Assembly (NCBI GenBank): GCA_040404065.1
Contig: JBBAJM010000001.1
DNA length: 64,000 bases
DNA from: Fontibacterium sp040404065
Lineage (GTDB): Bacteria > Pseudomonadota > Alphaproteobacteria > Pelagibacterales > Pelagibacteraceae
Strand: one strand, 5' to 3'
The stretch's first letter is position 1. Each line of letters starts with the position of its first letter. A model generated the notes under the pieces. The model was not told the DNA's origin. It saw nothing but the letters and a program-made list of their open reading frames with translations, and did not search any database. Both the position numbers and the translations under genes were made by a program. This document shows, piece by piece, positions 1 through 8,295 of this stretch.

Positions 1-237
1 TTTCTAAGAATTTTTTCACAACTTAATAATGAGAATAATCTTTTTAGAAAATTAGTATTAATAGGACTGTCTTCTCTAGTGTATTTGCAATCTATTATAA
101 ATTTGGGAGTTACTCTAAATATTTTGCCAAACAAAGGTATGACCTTTCCATTTATAAGTTACGGTGGATCATCAATGATTGGCTGTGGAATAATATTTGG
201 AATATTACTTTGTTTTACTAAAAGAAAATTATCTTAA
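1..237 (+). CDS. ftsW: FtsW, C-terminal fragment (partial at window edge)
   Basis: The frame is open from base 1 to a TAA at 235-237, giving the last 78 residues of a SEDS-family protein. FtsW is the division-specific peptidoglycan glycosyltransferase of the inner membrane. The segment contains the SEDS C-terminal signature around NLGVTLNILPNKGMTFPFIS followed by YGGSS, then a last hydrophobic helix and a short basic tail. Its stop overlaps the murG start by one base (TAATG), so the two are probably translationally coupled. RodA shares the same motif, but the adjacent murG-murC-murB order favours FtsW. The 5' part lies outside the window. Confidence 0.88.
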   Translation, partial: FLRIFSQLNNENNLFRKLVLIGLSSLVYLQSIINLGVTLNILPNKGMTFPFISYGGSSMIGCGIIFGILLCFTKRKLS

Positions 238-1313
238 TGAAAAAGATTTTAATTTGCACAGGAGGAACTGGAGGTCATATATTTCCAGCATTGTCGCTTG
301 CTGAGCATTTAAAAAATAATTTTCAGGTGTATCTTATTACAGATTACAGAGCCAAAAGGTTCATAAATAATATTAACTTAAACAATGTACATTTTATTAA
401 TGTAAAAACTCCAACAGGTAAAAATAGTTTAGCATTAGTTTATTCAATATTTTTAATATTTTTTTCATTTATATATTCAATTTTTTTTATCTTAATTAAA
501 AGACCAGATTTAATTATTGGCTCAGGAGGATATGCCTCATTTCCAATACTTTTAGCAGCAAGATTGCTTAATAAAAAATTTATTATTTACGAGACAAATT
601 CTTTAGTGGGAAGAGTTAATAAATTTTTTTTAGAAAGCGCCACGAAAATATTCACTGGATATCCATTAAATAATTTAAATATTAATAATAAAAAAAATAT
701 TTTTGTTGGACAGTTAATTAGAAAACAAATTTATACCGCTAAAAATAGCGAAAAATTTATTAAGAGTAGTGATTTAAATTTTACGTTATTAGTGGTTGGA
801 GGAAGTCAAGGAGCTGAAATTTTTAACAGAATATTACCACAATCATTAAATAGATTGTTTAATTTAAATCTTAAAATAAAAATTTTTCACCAAGTCGGAA
901 ACAAAGATCAAGAGCGTATGTTAGATCATTCTTATAAAAGCAATTCTAATGTTAAAATTTTTAATTTTGAACCTAATATTGAAAATTATATGATTCAATC
1001 AGACTTAGTTATTACTAGAGCTGGATCTTCGACGTTATCAGAGTTAGCTTTTTTACAAATACCATTTATAGCAGTCCCATTTAAAGACTCTTTGGATAAT
1101 CATCAGTTTTATAATGCGGATTACTTCTTTAAGATGAATGCTTGCTGGTTAATTGAGCAGCAAGATCTAAATAGTGAAAAGTTATTTGATTTACTCAAAG
1201 AATTAATTCTTCACAAAGAAAAGTTACTTGAAAAAAAGAGCAAATTAAAAGAATTAAGCAGAACAAACGTTAACGAAATCTTTGAAAAAGAAATAAATAA
1301 TATTTTACTATGA
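237..1313 (+). CDS. murG: MurG, UDP-GlcNAc transferase (lipid II synthesis)
   Basis: MurG transfers GlcNAc from UDP-GlcNAc to lipid I to make lipid II on the cytoplasmic face of the membrane. The 358-residue protein is full length for the family. The N-terminal glycine loop GGTGGH is at residues 9-14, and a hydrophobic membrane-association stretch lies around residues 60-85. The GSGGYASFP motif is near residue 95, and the C-terminal nucleotide-sugar site RAGSSTLSEL is near residue 260. It lies between ftsW and murC, with one- and four-base overlaps. The start is fixed by the overlap with the ftsW stop. Confidence 0.96.
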   Translation: MKKILICTGGTGGHIFPALSLAEHLKNNFQVYLITDYRAKRFINNINLNNVHFINVKTPTGKNSLALVYSIFLIFFSFIYSIFFILIKRPDLIIGSGGYASFPILLAARLLNKKFIIYETNSLVGRVNKFFLESATKIFTGYPLNNLNINNKKNIFVGQLIRKQIYTAKNSEKFIKSSDLNFTLLVVGGSQGAEIFNRILPQSLNRLFNLNLKIKIFHQVGNKDQERMLDHSYKSNSNVKIFNFEPNIENYMIQSDLVITRAGSSTLSELAFLQIPFIAVPFKDSLDNHQFYNADYFFKMNACWLIEQQDLNSEKLFDLLKELILHKEKLLEKKSKLKELSRTNVNEIFEKEINNILL

Positions 1314-2716
1314 CCTTTAAAATTGCTGCAAATGATCAGGTTCATTTTATTGGAATAGGTGGAATCGGTATGAGTGGGATTGCTGAAATTATGCATAATA
1401 TCGGATTTAAGGTTCAAGGTAGCGACCCATCAAAAAATAATAAAAATATAAAAAGATTGCAAAAACTTGGATTAAAAATTTTTTTTAATCATTCAAAAAA
1501 AAATATAGGAAATTCTAAATTAGTCGTTTTCTCATCTGCAATTAGTAAAGACAATCAGGAATTAAAAGAGGCAAGAAGGAAGAAAATACCAGTAATTCAG
1601 AGAGTGGAGATGTTATCAGAGATTGTTAAATTAAAAAAAAATATAGTTATCAGTGGAGCTCACGGAAAAACAACCATCACGTCATTGATTTCAACGCTTT
1701 TATTCAAAGCCAAATTAGATCCAATGATTATTAATGGAGGCATATTAAACTCTATTAATTCAAATGCATTATTTGGAAAAGGGGATTGGGCTGTTGTTGA
1801 AGCAGACGAGTCTGATGGAAGTTTTTTGAAAATACCTATTACTTATTCGGTGGTAAGTAATATTGATAAGGAGCATTTAGATTATTATAAAAATTTTAAT
1901 AATCTATATAAAAGTTTCGACACTTTTATAAATAAGACTCCTTTAATTGGTAAATCATTTGTTTGTACGGATGATAAGTTTTTAAAAAGAATTTTAGGTA
2001 ATAAAAATAAATCTAATATTATTACTTATGGCTTTAATAAAGAAGCGGACCTTCGACCTCATAATGTAAAAAATTCAGGGAGAAGGATGTGTTTTGACGT
2101 ATCTATAAAACTCAATAATAAGATCGAAAATATTAAAAATATAGAATTAAATTTATTAGGCATGCACAATGTTCTTAATGCCACTGCTGCAATTGGAGTG
2201 GCTAAAAGTTTGGGCATTAACAATAATATTATTAAAAAAACTCTAAAGAATTTTTCAGGAGTGCAAAGAAGGTTAACTAAAATAGTTAGTTTTCGAGGCA
2301 GTGAAATTTATGATGATTATGCTCATCACCCAACCGAAATTAATGCAGTGTTGAATGCTATTAAATCAGGTTTTAAAGGAAAAAAAATTGTAACCGTATT
2401 TCAACCACACAGGTATTCAAGAGTTGCTTCATTAAAGAAAGAATTTAGTAACTCATTTAAAAATAGTGATTTGGTTGTTTTATGTCCTATTTATGCAGCA
2501 AGTGAAAAACCAATAAAAAATATTAATCATTATGAATTGGCAAAACTTATAAAAAAGAATTCAAAAAAAGAAGTTTTATGCATAGAAAATAAGGATGATT
2601 TAGAAAAATTTATAAAACGTAATATTTATGGAAATGAAGTTATAGTTTGTATGGGGGCAGGTAGTATTAGTGCTTGGATTAGAGAAATCGCTGTTAATTT
2701 AAAAGATGAATATTAA
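1310..2716 (+). CDS. murC: MurC, UDP-N-acetylmuramate-L-alanine ligase
   Basis: MurC adds L-alanine to UDP-MurNAc in an ATP-dependent step, the first amino acid of the peptidoglycan stem peptide. At 468 residues it has normal length. The N-terminal Rossmann loop GIGGIGMSG is at about 15-23, the Mur ligase ATP loop GAHGKTT is at 116-122, the central-domain EADESDGSF follows, and YDDYAHHPTEI lies near 333-343. The ATG overlaps the murG stop by four bases (ATGA). The last 11 bases overlap murB, so the cluster is almost certainly one transcript. Confidence 0.96.
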   Translation: MTFKIAANDQVHFIGIGGIGMSGIAEIMHNIGFKVQGSDPSKNNKNIKRLQKLGLKIFFNHSKKNIGNSKLVVFSSAISKDNQELKEARRKKIPVIQRVEMLSEIVKLKKNIVISGAHGKTTITSLISTLLFKAKLDPMIINGGILNSINSNALFGKGDWAVVEADESDGSFLKIPITYSVVSNIDKEHLDYYKNFNNLYKSFDTFINKTPLIGKSFVCTDDKFLKRILGNKNKSNIITYGFNKEADLRPHNVKNSGRRMCFDVSIKLNNKIENIKNIELNLLGMHNVLNATAAIGVAKSLGINNNIIKKTLKNFSGVQRRLTKIVSFRGSEIYDDYAHHPTEINAVLNAIKSGFKGKKIVTVFQPHRYSRVASLKKEFSNSFKNSDLVVLCPIYAASEKPIKNINHYELAKLIKKNSKKEVLCIENKDDLEKFIKRNIYGNEVIVCMGAGSISAWIREIAVNLKDEY

Positions 2717-3614
2717 TTTTTATTCGCAATTAAAGAAAAATTTACAAGGAGAGTTGAGAGAAAATTTTGACTTATCTAAATCTAATTGGCTTGGGATTGG
2801 TGGTGAGGCTAAATTTTTTTTTAAACCAAAAGATCTAAAAGATTTACAAATTTTTTTAAGGAATAATAATCGACATTTTCCTATTATTGTTATTGGCTCG
2901 GGTTCAAATTTGTTAATCAGAGATAAAGGATTTAGTGGAATTGTAATTAAATTTGGAAAAGATTTTGATTATATAAAAGTTAATAATGAAATTATAAATT
3001 GTGGACCTTCAACACAAAAATCACTTTTAGCTGAGCATGCGGCAAATAATAATTTAACAGGCTTTGAATTTTTATACTGCATTCCAGGAACAGTAGCTGG
3101 AGGCGTTGTTATGAATTCTGGCTGCTATGGAGCCGATATGTCAAAAATAGTAACAAGCATTTCAGTTATTGATATGAATGGAGAGATCAAGATTATTAAT
3201 AATAAAGATATTAATTTTGCTTATCGTAATAGTTCAATTACAAAAAACCAGATCATTACTAATGTTGAAATGAAAGGAGTGCGTTTAGATAAAAAAGAAG
3301 TATTAGAAAATATGGAAAATCTGCGAAATAAAAAAGATACTGAACAGCCCCAAAAAATAAAAACTGGAGGAAGCACGTTTAAGAATCCCAAAGACTCAAA
3401 CAAAAAAGCTTGGCAATTAATAAAAGAGTCGGGCTGTGCTGATTTAAGGTTTGGCGATATTAAATTGTCTAATTTACATTGTAATTTTTTAGAAAATCTG
3501 GGTAAAGCAAGTTCAGAAGATGTAGAAAATTTAATTCACGATATAAAAGAAGAAGTTTTTAAAAAAACAAATATAAACTTAGAACTTGAATTAGAGGTTA
3601 TAGGAGAAAAGTGA
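2706..3614 (+). CDS. murB: MurB, UDP-N-acetylenolpyruvoylglucosamine reductase
   Basis: MurB is the FAD enzyme that reduces UDP-GlcNAc-enolpyruvate to UDP-MurNAc with NADPH. The 302-residue protein has the FAD-binding VIGSGSNLLIRD at about 62-73 and PGTVAGGVVMNSGCYGAD near residues 127-145. The catalytic YRNSS segment, the proton-donor serine motif GGSTFKNP and a C-terminal glutamate-rich strand follow in order. The length and absence of the extra insertion suggest the type II form. It overlaps murC by 11 bases and the GTG start of ddl by four bases. Confidence 0.95.
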   Translation: MNINFYSQLKKNLQGELRENFDLSKSNWLGIGGEAKFFFKPKDLKDLQIFLRNNNRHFPIIVIGSGSNLLIRDKGFSGIVIKFGKDFDYIKVNNEIINCGPSTQKSLLAEHAANNNLTGFEFLYCIPGTVAGGVVMNSGCYGADMSKIVTSISVIDMNGEIKIINNKDINFAYRNSSITKNQIITNVEMKGVRLDKKEVLENMENLRNKKDTEQPQKIKTGGSTFKNPKDSNKKAWQLIKESGCADLRFGDIKLSNLHCNFLENLGKASSEDVENLIHDIKEEVFKKTNINLELELEVIGEK

Positions 3615-4531
3615 ATAAAGAAAAAATAACAGTATTGATGGGCGGAATGTCCGCTGAAAGAGAAGTAAGTCTTGATAGTGGTAAGGCCTGCACAAAAGCT
3701 CTTAACGAACTCGGTTTTGATGTAACAAGCTTAGATGCAAAAGATGATTTTATTGAAAAGTTAATTAAGAATAGGCCAGATAAAGTTTTCAATGCTCTTC
3801 ATGGAAAATTCGGAGAAGATGGTTCTATTCAGGGTTTGTTAGAACATTTAAAAATACCCTATACCCATTCTGGAATTTTATCCTCAGCTATTGCTATGGA
3901 TAAATTAACATCCAAAAAAATATTTAAAGATGCAAAAATTAATACACCAGAATATTTGGTAGTAAAAAATTTAGAAGATTTTAAAAATTCAAAAATTGGG
4001 TACCCCTGTGTTATTAAACCTAATGACGAAGGATCAAGTGTAGGAGTGTATATTTTTAATGAATTAAAAAAATCGAATGAAGACACCATTATATCTTTGT
4101 TAAAAAAATATAATTTTTTAATTTTAGAAAAATATATTCCAGGAAGAGAAATACAGGTTGCAGTGATGGGATCAAAAGCTTTAGGGGCAATAGAGATTAT
4201 TCCAACCAGATCTTTTTATGATTATGAGGCAAAATATTCATCTAGCGCCAAGACAAAACATATCATTCCTGTTTCAATGAATGAATTAGATTATAAAAAA
4301 ATTTTAGATATGGCTTTAGAAGCTCATAATATTTTAGGCTGCAGAGGCGTCACTAGATCTGATTTTAGATATAATGAATCTGATAAAGTGAATAATATTT
4401 ATATTCTTGAGGTTAACACTCAACCAGGCATGACTAATTTATCTTTAGTTCCAGAGATTGCTAATTATCATGGCATATCTTTTAATGAATTGGTTAAATG
4501 GATAATTAACGATGCCTCTATTAATAGATGA
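3611..4531 (+). CDS. ddl: D-alanine-D-alanine ligase (GTG start)
   Basis: Ddl joins two D-alanines with ATP to supply the terminus of the peptidoglycan stem. The 306-residue ATP-grasp protein starts at a GTG that overlaps the murB stop (GTGA). Family landmarks are MGGMSAEREVSLDSG at about 10-25, HGKFGEDGSIQGLLE near 75, the ATP-grasp segment CVIKPNDEGSSVGV, and the metal-binding EVNTQPGMTNLSLVPE near the C terminus. The GTG start is supported by the operon overlap and by alignment of the N-terminal MGGMSAE motif. It is followed by ftsQ with a four-base overlap. Confidence 0.95.
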   Translation: MNKEKITVLMGGMSAEREVSLDSGKACTKALNELGFDVTSLDAKDDFIEKLIKNRPDKVFNALHGKFGEDGSIQGLLEHLKIPYTHSGILSSAIAMDKLTSKKIFKDAKINTPEYLVVKNLEDFKNSKIGYPCVIKPNDEGSSVGVYIFNELKKSNEDTIISLLKKYNFLILEKYIPGREIQVAVMGSKALGAIEIIPTRSFYDYEAKYSSSAKTKHIIPVSMNELDYKKILDMALEAHNILGCRGVTRSDFRYNESDKVNNIYILEVNTQPGMTNLSLVPEIANYHGISFNELVKWIINDASINR

Positions 4532-5196
4532 CAAAAAAAAAGAGATATATTCTTCTCGCTTTATTAATTTTTCTTACAACATTTAATCCGGAGTTACCTT
4601 TACTAAAGCTTGGTTTTTTTATTATTAAAAAAGTTAACGTTTCTGGTTCAAAAAACACAGATATTGAAAAAACAAAAAAACAATTTAATTTTTTAGTTAA
4701 TACTAGCATTCTAAGTATAGATAATAATAAAATGAACGAGATTATTTCACATAATGAATGGATTCATTTTATTAATATTAATAAAAAATTTCCTTCAGTA
4801 GTTAATATTAATATAGTTGAACATGAACTATTTTTAATTTGGAAAAAAGGAAATAATAATTTAATTATTACTAAGCAATTTACGTTAATAGAAAAATTTA
4901 ATTTAACTAATTTTTCAAATCAAATACAAGCAAAAGGTAATTTAGACATTCAGGATCTCAAGAGTCTTTATAACGCATTAAACAACAATAATTTTGATTT
5001 ATCTAATATTATTAGTTTTGATTTTATCAATTCTGAAAGATGGGATTTATTTTTGAAGGGTAATAAAAAAATTATGTTGGGTAGGTATGATTATAATCAG
5101 CAAATAAGCAATCTAAATAAGATATTGGTTCAGTTAAAAGATGAAAAATTTACTTATATTGATTTAAGACTTAAGAACAAAATATTTGTAAAATAA
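4528..5196 (+). CDS. ftsQ: FtsQ/DivIB-type division protein (short form)
   Basis: FtsQ is a bitopic inner-membrane protein that recruits FtsL/FtsB and regulates FtsWI at the septum. This 222-residue protein has a basic N terminus, one membrane helix at about 7-25, and then a POTRA-like stretch starting at FFIIKKVNVSGSKNTD. It is short for FtsQ, which commonly exceeds 250 residues, and sequence identity is weak. The call therefore leans on topology, the KVNVSG motif and the position between ddl and ftsA. The start overlaps the ddl stop by four bases. Confidence 0.85.
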   Translation: MTKKKRYILLALLIFLTTFNPELPLLKLGFFIIKKVNVSGSKNTDIEKTKKQFNFLVNTSILSIDNNKMNEIISHNEWIHFININKKFPSVVNINIVEHELFLIWKKGNNNLIITKQFTLIEKFNLTNFSNQIQAKGNLDIQDLKSLYNALNNNNFDLSNIISFDFINSERWDLFLKGNKKIMLGRYDYNQQISNLNKILVQLKDEKFTYIDLRLKNKIFVK

Positions 5197-5199
5197 AGA

Positions 5200-6432
5200 A
5201 TGATTCAAAAAGATGAGCTGATTGCATCTATAGATATAGGTTCTTCAAAAATTAAATGTCTAATTGCAAAAATTCAAAACAACAGAATTGAAATCGTTGG
5301 TAAATCAAGCGTTACATCAAAAGGAATTTCAAAAGGATTAGTTGCAAATTTTCATGAGGCTAATTTAGCTGTGCGTGAATGTTTAGAAATTGCTGAAAAA
5401 CAAGCAGGAGTTTCTCTGAATAAAATTATCGTAAATGCAGAGTTCGAAAATATTTTTAGTAGTATATTAACAGAATACAAAAGTATTCATGGCGAGCCGA
5501 TAGAGCATGAAAAAGATATTCAGGGCTTAATACATATCGCGGTAGATGAAATCTCAAAAAATAATAAAGACAAAGGGATTCTGCATGTGTTTTCTACAAA
5601 TTATAAGATTGATAAAAAAGTTAATGTTGAAAATCCAGTTGGTTTTAAAGCAAATACTTTTTCAACAGATATTCATGCAATTTTAGCTGACCATTCTTCA
5701 ATTGATAATCTTAAAAACATTATTAACTCGTGTGAATTATCAATAGAGAATTATATTTGCGGACCATATGCTTTAGGTTTGTCTTTTTTAACTGCGGAAG
5801 ATTTAAAAGAAGATATTATTTGTATTGATTTTGGAAAAGATAAAACAAGTTTTTCTATATTTGAAAATTACTCTCTTTCTTATGTGGGCGTCATTCCTTT
5901 TGGATCCAATCATATATCCAAAGATTTAGCTAAAGTTTTGGATATTAAATTAGTAGTTGCTGATAGAATTAAAATTGAAAGTGGAGATTGCTTATTAAAT
6001 GATACTATTAACGGTAAGATTGAATATTTACCAGTACATTTGTTTCCAGATGATGATTTTAGAAAAATTTCTAAAACAATGGTTAATACTATTATTAATT
6101 CTAGAGCTGAAGAGATTTTACAGTTAATTTACAAAAAAATTAAATCTTATAGTTTGATAGATATAAAAAGTAAAAAAATTTATCTTTCAGGCAGAGGATC
6201 AAATTTATTAGGATTTTTATCTATAGTAAGAAAATATTTTTCTCAAAGAACAGAATTAGTTTTGCAAAAAAAACATCAAGATCCAAATTTGATTAATAAT
6301 CTTTCTCAGGATTTTTTAGTTTGCTATGGAATAATTAAAAATTATTTTTATGGATTTCCATCTGAAGCGTTACCAATTAAATTTAAAAATACAGGCTTTT
6401 TTTCAAGACTTTTATCTATTTTTCAAAAGTAG
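5200..6432 (+). CDS. ftsA: FtsA, actin-like division protein
   Basis: FtsA is the actin-fold ATPase that tethers FtsZ to the inner membrane. The 410-residue protein begins with the phosphate-1 loop SIDIGSSKIKCLIA, contains the SHS2 region around residues 85-160, a second phosphate loop at DIICIDFGKDKTSFSIF, and the adenosine motif IYLSGRGSNLLG. The last 12 residues (GFFSRLLSIFQK) are an amphipathic membrane-targeting helix, so the protein looks complete and functional. ftsZ does not follow: the next gene is lpxC after 65 bases. Confidence 0.95.
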   Translation: MIQKDELIASIDIGSSKIKCLIAKIQNNRIEIVGKSSVTSKGISKGLVANFHEANLAVRECLEIAEKQAGVSLNKIIVNAEFENIFSSILTEYKSIHGEPIEHEKDIQGLIHIAVDEISKNNKDKGILHVFSTNYKIDKKVNVENPVGFKANTFSTDIHAILADHSSIDNLKNIINSCELSIENYICGPYALGLSFLTAEDLKEDIICIDFGKDKTSFSIFENYSLSYVGVIPFGSNHISKDLAKVLDIKLVVADRIKIESGDCLLNDTINGKIEYLPVHLFPDDDFRKISKTMVNTIINSRAEEILQLIYKKIKSYSLIDIKSKKIYLSGRGSNLLGFLSIVRKYFSQRTELVLQKKHQDPNLINNLSQDFLVCYGIIKNYFYGFPSEALPIKFKNTGFFSRLLSIFQK

Positions 6433-6497
6433 AAATCGTAACAAAAGGTGATTAGCTATTATTCTAAATCTTACTAAATATATATTTTATCAAAAAT

Positions 6498-7415
6498 ATG
6501 TATCAAAAGACTTTAAAGTCAAAAATCAATTTTAAAGGCATAAGTCTTCATAGCGGCTTAGTTTCTAATCTTGTTATTAAACCAGCAGCATCCAATTCAG
6601 GAATAAATTTTATTAGAGTTGATTATAAGGGCAAAGAAAAAACAATACCTGCTTATATCGACAATTCTTTACCAGCAAAACTTTGCACAACTATTTCAAA
6701 CAAGCATGTCTCAATATCAACTATTGAGCATCTTATGTCTGCTTTGTCAGGTATGGGCATTGACAATGCAACTGTTGAAATTGACTCTCAGGAATTACCT
6801 ATATTAGACGGAAGCTCAAAGGAATTTGCAATCGCTATACAAGAGGCAGGAACTACAATCCAGGGTGTTGAAAAAAAATATATTAAAATATTAAAAAAAA
6901 TTATTGTTAAAGATAAAGATAAATTTATTTCAATTGAACCAACTAATAAAAATCAATTAGAAATTGATTATGAAATTAATTTTCATGACCGAGTCATAAA
7001 AAAACAGAGTAAAAAGATAGATTTAGAGAAAGATGGATTTATGCAAGTGTATGACTCAAGAACGTTTTGTTTGCAAAAAGATCTTGAAAATATATTTAAG
7101 ATGGGTCTTGCTAAAGGAGGATCGTTAGAGAATGCAATTGTTGTCTCAGAAGATAAAGTTTTAAATCAGGATGGTCTTAGATACAAAGATGAATTTGTAA
7201 GACATAAGATTTTAGATTGCATAGGAGATTTGTACTTAGCGGGTTGCTCAATTATTGGTAAGGTTAATTGTTACCAAGGGGGACACGATATGACGCGTAA
7301 GTTATTAGAGGCTTTAATAAAAAATAAAAATGCATGGAGTTTAACTACACAAAATCTAAAAAAATTTTCCACAGTTAGTTCTTATTTACCAAATCAACTT
7401 GTAGTGAATCTGTAG
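6498..7415 (+). CDS. lpxC: LpxC, UDP-3-O-acyl-GlcNAc deacetylase
   Basis: LpxC catalyses the committed, zinc-dependent step of lipid A synthesis, so the cell should make a lipopolysaccharide outer membrane. The 305 residues start with the family motif YQKTLKSKINFKGISLHSGL. They contain the zinc-site histidine in STIEHLMSALSGMGIDN (near residue 79), a DGSSKEF active-site strand, and the second metal site HKILDCIGDLYLAG near 236-250. The C-terminal histidine in QGGHDMTRKLLEAL is present. The 65-base gap after ftsA has no ORF and may hold its own promoter. Confidence 0.96.
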   Translation: MYQKTLKSKINFKGISLHSGLVSNLVIKPAASNSGINFIRVDYKGKEKTIPAYIDNSLPAKLCTTISNKHVSISTIEHLMSALSGMGIDNATVEIDSQELPILDGSSKEFAIAIQEAGTTIQGVEKKYIKILKKIIVKDKDKFISIEPTNKNQLEIDYEINFHDRVIKKQSKKIDLEKDGFMQVYDSRTFCLQKDLENIFKMGLAKGGSLENAIVVSEDKVLNQDGLRYKDEFVRHKILDCIGDLYLAGCSIIGKVNCYQGGHDMTRKLLEALIKNKNAWSLTTQNLKKFSTVSSYLPNQLVVNL

Positions 7416-7464
7416 TTTTAGTGGTAAAACATAATTAAAATAAATAATAAAAATTTTAATTTTA

Positions 7465-8286
7465 ATGTTTAGACTAAAAAAAGAATTCAGTATTTTATTA
7501 ATATTTTTATTTATTTTTAGCTGCTCCTCATCAGATAAGGCTCTGGTTGATCCCCCAAAACCAAAAGTTGAACTTTCAAAATTATATAATTTTGCAATGG
7601 AGGATTTTAAAAATAATAGACCTGAACCAGCCATTGATAAATTTAAAACAGTTGAAAAAGATTATTCCTACACAGAATGGGCTCCCAAATCTGTTCTAAT
7701 GATAGCTTACATTTATTATGAAACTGGTCGATGCCCAGACGCGTATTATGCTATTGATCGTTATATTAAATATTATCCTAATAATCCCGAAAGAATTTAC
7801 GCGGAGTACCTAAAAGGGATGTGTTATTTCGAAGAAGTAAGTGAATTTTCTAAAGATCAAGAAAAAACTTTGCAAGCAGTTAAGCAGTTTAATTTTATAA
7901 TTAAAACATATCCAAAAACTGAATATGCAGAAGATGCTAAATTTAAATTAGATTTATTAAATGATTTATTAGCTGGAAAAGAAATGTATGTAGCAAGATA
8001 TTATATGAATCAAAAGAAATGGGCCGCAGCTTTAAATAGATTAAAAACGATTGTAGATAAGTATCAAACAACAATTTATATTGAAGAAGCCCTTTATAGG
8101 ATTATAGAAATCTATCATAAATTAGGACTGGAAGAAGATGCAAATAAAGCAGCATCAATCCTTGGTTATAATTTTAATTCAAGTGAATGGTATAAAAAAA
8201 GTTATTTATTAGTATCTACAAACCAAACTGTTTTGCCTAAAAAAGATAGATCTCTTTTAGATAGTTTTAAAAAAGTATTTAATTAA
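7465..8286 (+). CDS. bamD: BamD outer-membrane assembly lipoprotein
   Basis: BamD is the essential lipoprotein of the BAM complex that inserts beta-barrel proteins into the outer membrane. The 273-residue protein has a lipoprotein signal, with a hydrophobic core at residues 8-18 and the lipidated cysteine at residue 20 in IFSCSSSD. Tetratricopeptide-like helices follow from LYNFAMEDFKNNRPEPAIDKF onward, including the conserved YIYYETGRCPDAYYAIDRYI region. The lpxC-bamD-ligA order is the usual alphaproteobacterial arrangement except that recN, often between bamD and ligA, is missing. Confidence 0.92.
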   Translation: MFRLKKEFSILLIFLFIFSCSSSDKALVDPPKPKVELSKLYNFAMEDFKNNRPEPAIDKFKTVEKDYSYTEWAPKSVLMIAYIYYETGRCPDAYYAIDRYIKYYPNNPERIYAEYLKGMCYFEEVSEFSKDQEKTLQAVKQFNFIIKTYPKTEYAEDAKFKLDLLNDLLAGKEMYVARYYMNQKKWAAALNRLKTIVDKYQTTIYIEEALYRIIEIYHKLGLEEDANKAASILGYNFNSSEWYKKSYLLVSTNQTVLPKKDRSLLDSFKKVFN

Positions 8287-8295
8287 AAAAGTTTA

